Source: Strobilurus pachycystidiatus (Eukaryota; Basidiomycota; Agaricomycetes; Agaricales; Physalacriaceae). From it: DNA of 64,000 bases. Under the pieces are notes generated by a model. It did no database searches. It was not told the origin of the DNA and worked only from the letters and a program-made list of their open reading frames with translations. The translations under genes were made by a program, and so were the position numbers. Each line of letters starts with the position of its first letter. The stretch's first letter is position 1. The stretch lies in assembly GCA_019915135.1 (NCBI GenBank), contig JAHLMK010000009.1, positions 62,001 to 126,000 of the forward strand. The letters are read 5' to 3'. Below, in pieces: positions 9,801-19,065 of the stretch.

Positions 9801-11289
9801 ATCAAGGAAAAGTAGGAAGGTTAGATGAAGAACTCACGTGTTTAAACCTCAGAGCAGTGGATGGTCCGACATGCTCAGGTGTTCAATGCGTTGAACCCAT
9901 TGGCGTGTTGAGACGTTCGGCGTGTTGAGGCGTTTGACGTGTTCAGTTTGGCACATTCAGGTGTTCAGGGACACACTGGCAGCGTTTGGCGTGTCCCGGT
10001 ATGCTGGTATGGGATGAGGTCACTGAGCAGAGCGGGAGACGTGAGGGTAGGTTGAAGAGGGCGTCAAATCTGGCCTAGTCAAAGCGATATGTAAGGGCCA
10101 AATAGGCAGTCTCGCAGACAACGGGACGTACTTGAAGGCCGGCAGCAGCGACGAGAAGCCTACTGGGAGTGTTGTCAGAGTGGTAAGGTAGAAAAAAATG
10201 CTGTGACGCCAAGGTGACGCTATAGCACTCACCGCATTCAGAAGAATCATAGACGCGCCATTTTTGTGTACAGAGCAGCGGGAGCGGTAACTTGGGGGAG
10301 CCGTGAAAGTTTGGGCAAAGGCCATGGCCTGTGCCGTGGTGGTAGAAAGAGAGACAAGTTACGAAACTAGGAACATAACAAACACGCGGCACCGGTGACA
10401 CGCGACATTCATCACGTGTTGTTCGACTTGTCAGTCTTGGAGTTGTTTCAACTTTCTCGCCTCCTGCCAACATCCTGCTCTCATCCCCGTCAAGAGAGCG
10501 TCGCAATGTTTGTTTGGACTGCTCGTTTATCGTAACCCGGTGTGACCTCATATTGTGGATTCTTGAAGGTGTGTGTCTTTCACCCACTGCACATTGCAGA
10601 CCCCGACAACGCCTTCGACCAGACACACGAGCCGTACGCACGCACCATCCCCGGTGAGGACGCGGTGCTGACTGTTGACAGTCTTGGGCGGCACTGGTTT
10701 TTTTTTGTCGGGATCTCCTCCCTCTTTAGGCTCGCCTTTAAGAAGGTGCGTCATCCGTAGAGTCGTGCCATTCGTCGGCTCACATTCCCTGGACGCGACG
10801 CGGAATAGTCGCATTCTAGTCGCATTTTGCGCGTCCAAGCGTGTCGTCAAGGCCGCTCATCTGAACTGTTCTGCTACAAGACGCGATCGACCTCAAAGAG
10901 AGGGCACACATCGACCAACCCCCTGGACAAGATGCCCGCCTTCTGTAACCTGACGACGGCGTCCAACCACCACCCACTCCTCTGAGCAACGCCGACGATA
11001 TCCCCGACTGTGATGGCCCCTTGTCACTACTGCCCACGAGGATGCTGAGTGCGAGGAACGTGATGACAAGGTCGAACGAGCCCGTCACCGCGGATGTCGA
11101 CCCTCCCGATTTGCGCATCACAAAGAGCACCTATAATTTCAAACATGCATCACCTCGGCGGCGGCGGGTTTTCAAACGGCTGAACGTCTCGAATGCTTGC
11201 ACACGTCGAGCACATGAACGCATCGAACGCCCAAGCACGCACTGCTCTTGAGTTCGAACAAGTGAGTTCCTTATCTGGCCTTCCTATGT

Positions 11290-11618
11290 TTGCTGCTTGA
11301 CATTCATAGCAAACCGTTCGAACGGCAAACATCTAAACGCGAATGTGAACGCAAGCGGTAAACATCTGAACGGCTAAAGCATAGTTTAGATCACTTTCAT
11401 TACTATACTCTTTGTCTACGTCATAATATGATTGCTCATGGATGATTTCAATGTGGACAATGAATGGTGAGTCAAACGCTTGAACGCTTGAGTCAAACGG
11501 GTAAGCGGTTCGAATGCTCTGAGTAGTCATCCGCCCGGCTCACCGTGCTGCAGTGTATGAACGCGTTTGAACGGTCTCAAACGGGGGTAAGGTTATAGAC
11601 CTTGAGAGTTCGAACAAA
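11290..11618. repeat. Right TIR of the 2.16 kb element
   Basis: Partner of the repeat at 9463-9800. It carries the same CGTTTGA/GTTCAAG motif series in inverse order and ends GTTCGAACAAA. Confidence 0.75.
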
Positions 11619-12074
11619 ATGCATGAAATGTATGCTTGGTCTGTCTTCATGGTGGTAGAAGAAGTGAGAGGTCCGGATCGCCACAAACGAAACCCAACAG
11701 TTACGTGCGATCGGGGACCCACAACATGAAGGGCCATCGACGGGCTCTCCTCGGACCGGATTCCCGCAAGTTAGCGGCAAAACCGATAAGCTTGACGTTG
11801 GCCCGTGCTCGCTCATGCGTATCACCACTAGCGCACCAGTCCTCTGTTTGCTGGACAGTCGTCGACTAAGCCTCATTCGTGGATTTATGGTAGAGAAATA
11901 TCAATGCTATCGCCCAGATTCGAACAGTCAAACATCCGACCGGCGACCGGCACTTGCCGTGTCTTGAGTCTTTTTTCTGGTCTCTCACCTGGCCAAAGAT
12001 GATTTCATGAACACACGGCACATATCCTCCACGATTGCCGAACACCACAATCTGTAAAGTATCTCCCTCTTGCG
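11619..12074. other. Spacer, no gene recognised
   Basis: This stretch between the TIR element and the HDDD pseudogene holds only short overlapping frames with no family motif. Confidence 0.5.
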
Positions 12075-13494
12075 ATGCCACACTTCTCAGCAAACAAGGA
12101 GTTTGCCCGTGTCTTGTATCCACACGTCAAGGGAACCCCTCTCTGGACCTTTTCACCACCGTGACCTCAGGGCTCATATGGACTCCGAGACTATGACGGC
12201 CTCCAAGTAGGCGACATCTACCTACACTGCGCCGACTGAGGCATATACATCTTCAACGTGACGCTACCGCTGTCGCACCCGCGCAAAAGAAAAGCGCCGA
12301 AGGATCACATCCATGTCTCTTGGGATCTTCCTGTTGATTTGGTGGCCAAGCCACAGGCAATTCATCCGCGTTGCTTGTTGGGTACAACAACCTCCAAAGA
12401 TAAACCTATGTGTCTGGAACCCAAGTGCGTCGTCGCCCTGCCACAAATAATCTCATGCTAACACAATTCAGAGACTCTGGGACAAATCGCTACTCTATCA
12501 AGAGCGCAGCACCAGAGGGTGCATTCTTCGCATTACCGTTTGGTGCATCGTCATACAAATGTACGCCGTCGGGCAAGCAGAAGATCTTGGACTACGTTCC
12601 AACTTAAGTATGTCTGGATCTCAACTACCATATCCACGAGCTAGGATACAAGTGATAGAGCGGCGAGATCTGCGTTATCACGGGCTGCGTCAGGACGTCT
12701 TATTGGGCTGCGGAGCTGGTCGAAGCAGACGTTGTTTTTTGGCGACGTCGAGATGCCCTGTAGGAAGTCGCAATGCCCCCGAGTCCTTTTGCGGAACGAG
12801 ACGGCATCACGGAAACACACCAAGTCAAGGAATCGAGCCACAAGCTGAGTGGAGAGCGCGCGTGCCTTTCGTTTCGCGCTTTTCACATCTCGGTCCAGCC
12901 TTATATATTCAACGCGTAACTTGCCTACCTTCTAACACCCTTTGGAAGCCCAATCCACTTTGTCTCTCTCCTTCCGCCTTCCCTCTGTCCTCCCGTAATA
13001 TCAGGAACACCTACAAATCTCAAGGTAAACTCTCATACTTTGTTTCGTGCCTTCTAACCGTTCATAGAATCTCCTACCGTCTCCTGCGGTTGGTGAGCTT
13101 ACGCACCAATCGGTAAGTCTATTTACTGCGAGGTTCAACTCGTTCTAAATACTACATCAGTCTCCTCTTAGAGTACGACGATATCATGTCGGTCTCCAGT
13201 GAGGCACGCATTGACGCCCCTACACTCGACATCATCACACCAGTTCCAAGACGAAGCCGCCCTTCCATAAAACGCGAATTGCGCAAGCGTTCGAAGCGGA
13301 GGGTTTCTACCGCCATCGCGGAAGGTAGTCTTCGCTCTAGTCAAATCGTCTCTATGCTTATCAATCAAATAGAGGATGTGGCGGCGCATCTTGTCCCTCG
13401 CGAGCAATCAACCGGAATCTTGTCGAAGGTTATTTTGCACTCGCGCGACTGTGGGGGTTCCCGATTCGAGCGACGGAGCACTTCTCTGTTATGA
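12075..13494 (+). pseudogene. HDDD-family pseudogene
   Basis: This is a degenerate copy of the gene at 31699-33169, starting MPHFSANKEFARVLYP where the intact gene has MPHFAASKEFARVLYP. It keeps the first intron in place (donor GTGCGT, branch-like TGCTAAC, acceptor before 12471), so it arose by DNA duplication, not retroposition. In-frame stops appear early in exon 1 (just after the PLW at about 12145 and again near 12236) and several more in exon 2. The HDDD exon is damaged: GACGATATCATGTC is still readable near 13175, and the last exon is recognisable to the stop at 13494. Its 3' part and flank are repeated in inverse orientation near 18.74-19.07 kb. Confidence 0.85.
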
Positions 13495-14150
13495 TTATGA
13501 ACCTTTTCGCGGAGCGACACTTGGGGCAGTAGCCTATTTCCGACCGTAGATACTTTCACAGCTCTTCACTCTGCGAGGGTAACCCCAGTAATAGGAATGA
13601 TTGTTACCGAAACGTCGCCGGGAATGTCAGCCCGTCGGCGTGAAGACTCATCACCAGCTGCGCGTAGATGTTGGGAGCGGCCTTCCTCTTTCTCGTACTA
13701 CTTGAGCGCTGGAAGTTTCATAGTACGTGTCCAGGTGTTTCACGGGATGGGCTTTTCAGAACTGCGGCAACTCATCCTGCAAGGTTTTGGCGTCTCACCC
13801 TCAATTAGCAAAGTACCCATTCCGTTACCGTCCACCTCCTCACATGTAGGTCAGACTATATGCGGGCAGCTTTGATGGAACGACTGCTTGCTCGCCTTCC
13901 GAGTCAATTTAGGGCGCTGTTCCGCAGCAAGCTGGATTGATCGTTGCACACGTCGGGAACGTCAGCCCGTCGTGAAGTGAATGGAGGCGATGCGAGTACT
14001 CTATATATACATCGGGTCCCTCACATGTCGGACGAGGCTGCTGGTCCCTAACAAGTCGGACGCTTTGGAATCAGGGTCCAGTTTACGGTGATGGGCGCAA
14101 GTGTATTGTATAGTATAGTGATCAATCTCGTGACACTGATAGATGACCGC
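13350..14150. repeat. Left arm of a large inverted duplication
   Basis: This arm matches 17635-19065 in inverse orientation. It covers the last exon and 3' flank of the HDDD pseudogene, a GTCGGGAACGTCAGCCCGTC block near 13957, and a block ending near an ATCAATCTCGTGA motif at about 14130. Position 13645-13652 (GACTCATC) is the empty-site counterpart of the MITE inserted in the other arm. Confidence 0.7.
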
Positions 14151-15523
14151 TTTGGCGTCGAGCGTCGTTTCGTGCGGGCACGTAGTTTGAGTACATAAAG
14201 TTTCTCTGCTTGCTCGCTTGATCATGATGTGGACGACTCGGTGAACGCTTCACACATCTTGACTCGACGATTTGGCAATTCATAAATCAGGATGGCATTT
14301 CTGTAATCACATTGAAGTTTCCCCCGGTGCATTGTCGCTCTAAGCGGAGAATTGCACTCACCATCGTTTATCACGGGATGCGCTTATCCGGGTTCAGTGG
14401 CACTGGCGCCTTCCTCCTGGCTGGACCTCAAGGTCTTGTGTATCGTTTCTCCTGACGAGGCGGTGGGGGTTCTCTTGGCATCTATCCATCTATCCATCCA
14501 TCCGTTCATCCATCCGTGCATCCTTCGTCAATCCGCAGCAGTGATAGGAATGGAATGGATGGAGCTCATCTGTAGCGACAGAAATGGTCCCCATCCGTAG
14601 CACCACAGGAAATGGTATGCTCATCCGTAGCAATGGGGATGGTATGCATATCTGTAGGCATGGAACTGGAAGTCATCCGGATCCTTGGCAATCGGAATGG
14701 AGCTGATCGCAGGCTGGCGCTGATCGTTGCGCACCCATCATGATATAGATTATGATGGACAATTATTTACGGTCGCGGAATGAAAGCTATACGAGCTCGG
14801 AGTTGGGAACAGACTCGCGCGAATGAACGCGCACCGAACACGCACGCTGGTCCAGAGGCTTGGCTGGGTCCCTGACAGACAGGGGCCCAGGCCCCAGTTG
14901 ACAATGATGGGTGCAAGTGTATTGTCGATCAAATTCTGGGGTGCGTGCATCAGGCTCGTGATAAAATGCTCCTCCCGAGTTACTTTTACAACCGTATAAG
15001 CCTGTCTCCGACGGAGTTGCAGTTTGCATGGGGGTTGCTATAAGAATCTTGGGCGTACGTACGTGCGTGCTGTCTGGGCATTGTACAGAAGGTACCGATG
15101 GGATGCGGAAGGTTGAGCATCCGGTGCGGTGCACGTTCGTTATCCGCTCCAGGACGTCTCTCCTCGGTCGGTCGCTCGCTCCTTGGCGTTTGCTCGCTTC
15201 ATGTGGACGGCTCTCACAATCGTCGCATGACGCAGAGGAGACGCGCTGTCCAGCGATAGCAGATGTTCACACCCTCGCTGCATGACGCTGCGCGGAGGAA
15301 CTTAGGCAGGCACGCGCCCAATCGAGCGTGTCCGCCCCATTGAGCGTGTCCGGGGCTATGCACGATTATTATACTTTGCCTTCTTACCTCCACGTCCTTT
15401 TTTTTGCCTTGACGACGTTCCCTTCCTTCGTTTTTTCAGCATTCCTTTCCTCCCCCACTCGCTACTCTCTTCTCCCATACTCCTCCAAGGACTCCTCCAG
15501 CTCTTCTCCGCCGCCACTCCTCG
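14151..15523. other. Spacer with a microsatellite and a third partial repeat copy
   Basis: No gene is recognised. An imperfect ATCC microsatellite lies at about 14480-14523. A further direct partial copy of the duplicated block (TTGACAATGATGGG... GTGTATTGT) is at about 14895-14970. The last roughly 150 bases are pyrimidine-rich and form the likely promoter and leader of the desaturase gene. Confidence 0.6.
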
Positions 15524-17188
15524 ATGCGTGTCCGCCTCCTCAAGCCATGCGACGTCGCCAGCCTCATCGCGCAGGGCCACGTCATCGTGATATACGAAGG
15601 CCACGCTCTCAAACTCGACGGGTGGATAGGGAAGCACCCAGGCGGACGGCTGGTCGTGGAGCATATGATTGGGCGGGATGCGAGCGACGAGATTAACGTG
15701 TACGTGGACCCATCCTTGGCCCAGATTCGCCGCGCTGATGCCTGTCGCAGATACCACTTTGCCAAGACGAGACGGACGATGAGGCGCTTCCGCATCGGGC
15801 GCGTGCAGTTGCCCTGGGCGAACCTCGCACCACCCATCCGCGTCCGGCATGCCAAGCTCACGGTCGACGACGAGGACAACGAGACGTCGTCCTCGTCCGA
15901 GTCGTCCATGTGGAGCGCCCCGCCGAGCTCCAGCTCGTCGAGCGTCGGCGACGACGATAACGACAACGACAAGGCGGGGGTCAAGCCGCCGCCGCGCCTG
16001 CTCTCGCGGGAAGGCTACACGGCGGTGCAGGAGCGCAAGGAGATTGCAGCGGACATGCGCAAGTTTCCCTCGCTCGACCCGGCGACGCAGGAGGCTATTC
16101 GGACGGAGTACCGCGCATTGCACGCGCTCGTCGAAGCGCGCGGGCTCTATGCGTGCCCGTACAGCGAGTACGCCAAGGAAATGGTGCGCTACGCGGTCCT
16201 CTTCTCCGCGTTCCTGTTCTTGCTCCGCAAGGAGTGGTACATCACCTCGTCCGTCTTCCTGGGGATGTTCTGGCAGCAGATCATGTTCAGCGCGCACGAC
16301 GCGGGGCACCGCGCCATCACCGGCAACTTCGTCGTCGACACGCTCATCGGCGCGTTCGTCGCGGACTTTTGCTGCGGCCTGAGCATCGGGTGGTGGAAGT
16401 CGTCGCACAACGTGCACCACCTCATCACGAACATGCCCGAGCACGACCCGGACATCCAGAACCTCTCCCTCTTCGCCACCTCGCCCGCCTTCTTCAAGTC
16501 CATCAAGAGCACGTACTACGGGAACGCCACCCTCCTGTGGGATCGCGCCGCCGACGCGCTGGTGCCGTACCAGAAGTACACGTACTACCCAATCATGGCC
16601 GTGGCGCGGTTCAACCTCTACATGCTCTCGTGGCTGCACCTCATGTCGCCGCGCTCCGCCAACCTCGGCTCCGCGTCCTGGACGCGGCCCGTCGAGATCG
16701 TGTTCATGCTGTGCTTCTGGGCCATCTTCGGGTACGGCCTCGTCTGGTGCACGCTCCCGACGTGGCCGATCCGCGTCGGGTTCGTGATGACCTCGCACGC
16801 GATCACGATGCTCCTCCACGTGCAGATCACGCTCTCGCACTGGGGCATGCCCACCTCCGACCTCGGCCCCACCGAGTCCTTCGCGCAGCACCAGCTCCGC
16901 ACGACGATGGACGTCGACTGCCCCGAATGGCTCGACTTCTTGCACGGCGGGCTGCAGTTCCAGGCGGTGCACCATCTCTTCCCGCGCGTCCCGCGGCATA
17001 ACCTAAGGAAGGTGCAGAAGATGGTGCGGGAGTTTTGCAGCAAGACGGAGATTGAGTATAGGTGTCAGGGGTTTGTTGAGGGGAACGAGATCGTCCTGGG
17101 GAGACTCGAGGAGGTGGGCAAGATGGTCGGCACACTCGTTGAGTGCCAGCGATATATGGCGGAGACGGGGGAGAGTGGCTTGGCGTAG
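15524..17188 (+). CDS. Delta-8 sphingolipid desaturase with fused cytochrome b5, 554 residues
   Basis: The enzyme would introduce a delta-8 double bond into the long-chain base of ceramides in the ER membrane, on the way to fungal glucosylceramides. An N-terminal cytochrome b5 domain has the heme motif HPGG at 38-41 and GRDASDEIN at 50-58. A Ser/Asp-rich linker (about 115-152) follows. The membrane desaturase domain carries three histidine boxes: HDAGH 258-262, HNVHH 295-299 and QAVHH 480-484, the last with Gln as the first residue, typical of front-end and sphingolipid desaturases. Hydrophobic spans lie around 222-255, 270-288 and 388-435. The gene is intronless and GC-rich, unlike its neighbours, and sits in the spacer of an inverted duplication. 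A delta-6-type fatty acid desaturase is the alternative, but the sphingolipid enzyme is the usual fungal member. Confidence 0.88.
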   Translation: MRVRLLKPCDVASLIAQGHVIVIYEGHALKLDGWIGKHPGGRLVVEHMIGRDASDEINVYVDPSLAQIRRADACRRYHFAKTRRTMRRFRIGRVQLPWANLAPPIRVRHAKLTVDDEDNETSSSSESSMWSAPPSSSSSSVGDDDNDNDKAGVKPPPRLLSREGYTAVQERKEIAADMRKFPSLDPATQEAIRTEYRALHALVEARGLYACPYSEYAKEMVRYAVLFSAFLFLLRKEWYITSSVFLGMFWQQIMFSAHDAGHRAITGNFVVDTLIGAFVADFCCGLSIGWWKSSHNVHHLITNMPEHDPDIQNLSLFATSPAFFKSIKSTYYGNATLLWDRAADALVPYQKYTYYPIMAVARFNLYMLSWLHLMSPRSANLGSASWTRPVEIVFMLCFWAIFGYGLVWCTLPTWPIRVGFVMTSHAITMLLHVQITLSHWGMPTSDLGPTESFAQHQLRTTMDVDCPEWLDFLHGGLQFQAVHHLFPRVPRHNLRKVQKMVREFCSKTEIEYRCQGFVEGNEIVLGRLEEVGKMVGTLVECQRYMAETGESGLA

Positions 17189-18029
17189 ACGCGCGACACC
17201 ACGGGAGCTGTTAGCGACACCGGCGGGGGGAGGATATACCATACCCCCTCATCTCGGTCGGACTCATTCTTGCTTTATTTTTTGGTTATTCATCGTTGTG
17301 GACCCGGACATACTTACATACCTACTGCTGCGGCTAACATACTAATACATGGAACTGTTTCTTGCAATCCTTCATGAAGACGCTCGTTGTTGCATTGCAT
17401 GCCGGTGTTAGCGCGTCATATAGCGAGTGTGTGAAGATCTACTATTCGCGGATTGCGTTTGGTCGTGCGTCATAAGACCATTGTGTGAATGCGTCCACAT
17501 TAAGCGAGCACACGCCAGAGATAGAGCTGCTTATCGAGGGAGGACGTATGCTTGACCTTGCCGGGAAGAGCGTGTGACACGCAGAGCTCGCCCAGCTCCC
17601 CCATTCAGTCTAAGTACAGAGCAAAGCAGCGGTTACTCGGGATAAGCGGTTTTATCACGAGGTTGATGCGAGACAATACACTCGCGCCCATCATTGTCAA
17701 CCAGCTGGGCCCTGAAGGTGCTCCCCCGCGTGCGCGCCGGTCTGGGATCTCCACATTGTATATGTAGCATCCATCCACGATGGGCTGACGTTCCCGTTGC
17801 CCGATGCGTGCTATTCAAAAGGTATCACGGAACAGCGCACAATAGAAGGCGAGCAAGCCGTCATTTGATCAAAGCTGCCGGCATATGGCTTGAGGAGGTC
17901 AACGGAAATGGAGTGGGTACGTAGGATGAGGTGCCCAAGCTTTGGAGGATGAGGTGCCGCAACCTTGAAGAGTGGATGGCAAGATCAATTCCCCGGCTCT
18001 CGAGCGGCGCGCGCAACTGCTGATAATTC

Positions 18030-18739
18030 GAGAACGTCCAGGCGCTGGCACATTTGCTTGCATATGCGCATATGCAAGCGCCTGCAGATGCAGGAACAGG
18101 TTTGGCGAAGTTTCAAAGCTGCAGCTGCAGGATTTTTTAGAACTCCGTCAACTCGGCCGAGGCCGATCGTGACAACCCTGGCCGCCTGGTCGCGCCAAAC
18201 TGAGTGTCGGTCTGACGCGTCGTGGTCAGTGTCACAGGCTGATGATGGAAAATGGTATAATTGTGAGTGTATGGCAAGTTGCGGGGTAAATGTGGCGCAA
18301 CTCTACGAGTACAGTAAGTGGTCGGTGAAGGGTTGGACCCAGGACAGATATACATACCGTGCACACATCCTTGACTGTACAGCAGAGAGCTCAATCACTG
18401 CCCTGATGTCAATAAGTATCGGATGTCTCCGGATTCAATGCTTGCAATTGTGCTGAAGTGTTATACTACTACCAACCATCCGTGTATCACTGTTGGGTTC
18501 ACAGTCATTGACATCACTTTCACCAGCGTCGGGATCTTGGGAAAAAAGGCGGGCTAGCCGTTCTACAATCTACAGATTTAGGTGTCCGGTGATGGCGCCC
18601 GACCTTGCATATGCAGCTTTTCGGCTATGGGCGAGAATAATCCGAGAAACTGGGCGTGATTGCTGCATATGCAGGAACAGCTAGGAACAAGTTGCAAATG
18701 CGCATATGTCTGCAGGTGAGCCAGCGCCTCGACATTGAC
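18030..18739. mobile_element. MITE, 710 bases, with 8-base target duplication
   Basis: The direct repeat GATAATTC flanks it (18022-18029 and 18740-18747). Terminal inverted repeats share AGGCGCTGGC near each end, followed inward by CATATGCGCAT palindromes; about 37 of 44 subterminal bases match. The equivalent location in the left duplication arm lacks the insert and reads GACTCATC at 13645-13652. The 8-base duplication suggests hAT-like mobilisation. No transposase is encoded. Confidence 0.75.
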
Positions 18740-18894
18740 GATAATTCTTCACGACGACGGGCTAACATTCCCGACTCGGGCAAATGATCTATTCTATTGC
18801 TAGGGCTACCATCGCAGAATGAAGAGCTGTGAAAGTCTACTTGATACCGGACATCGTACTACGGTCAAAAATAGACTTCACCCCGCCCATTAGT

Positions 18895-19046
18895 GGGGGT
18901 CGCTCCGCGAAAGGTTCATAATCATGCAGAAGAGGCGCCCCGTGTCTCGAATCGGAAACGCCTGCATACCCCAAGCGAGTGCACAATAATCTTTGACAAG
19001 ATTCCAGGTTTCTCCCGAGGGACAAGATGTGCCGCACCATCTGGTC
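18895..19046 (-). pseudogene. Fragment of the HDDD-family last exon
   Basis: On the minus strand this reads as a damaged copy of the last exon, with CACATCTTGTCCCTCGGGAG matching the HLVPRE segment and a downstream TTTCCGATTCGAGAC block. It is the inverse duplicate of 13374-13494. No start or other exons remain. Confidence 0.75.
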
Positions 19047-19065
19047 AATACATCAGCATAAAGGG

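Larger units (their letters stand above)
9463..11618. mobile_element. Non-autonomous TIR element, about 2.16 kb
   Basis: The two ends are long imperfect inverted repeats. The left end reads TTTGTTCGAACTCTCAAGG from 9463 and the complement ends at 11618. Similarity continues about 330 bases inward, to roughly 9800 and 11290. GTTCGAACG, GTTCAAACG and AAGCGTTTGA-type motifs recur through both arms. The interior (about 9.8-11.3 kb) has only short frames and no recognisable transposase. I see no convincing target duplication: flanks AATTCATAGAC and ATGCATGAAA match only partly. The long TIRs would fit a Mutator-like or related class, but the family is not determined. Confidence 0.75.
17635..19065. 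repeat. Right arm of the large inverted duplication
   Basis: This is the inverse counterpart of 13350-14150, with matching blocks in inverse order. Examples are the ACAATACACTCGCGCCCATC block near 17675, GGCTGACGTTCCCG near 17783, and the last-exon fragment up to 19065. It is longer because a 710-base MITE is inserted at 18030-18739. Confidence 0.7.

Noticed and set aside
10020..10850. Minus-strand frames inside the 2.16 kb TIR element as a transposase
   Set aside because: They are short, change frame repeatedly and carry no DDE or zinc-finger motif.
15356..16999. 547-residue minus-strand frame
   Set aside because: It is antisense to the desaturase in GC-rich DNA, made of Arg/Glu/Val-rich low-complexity sequence with no motif.
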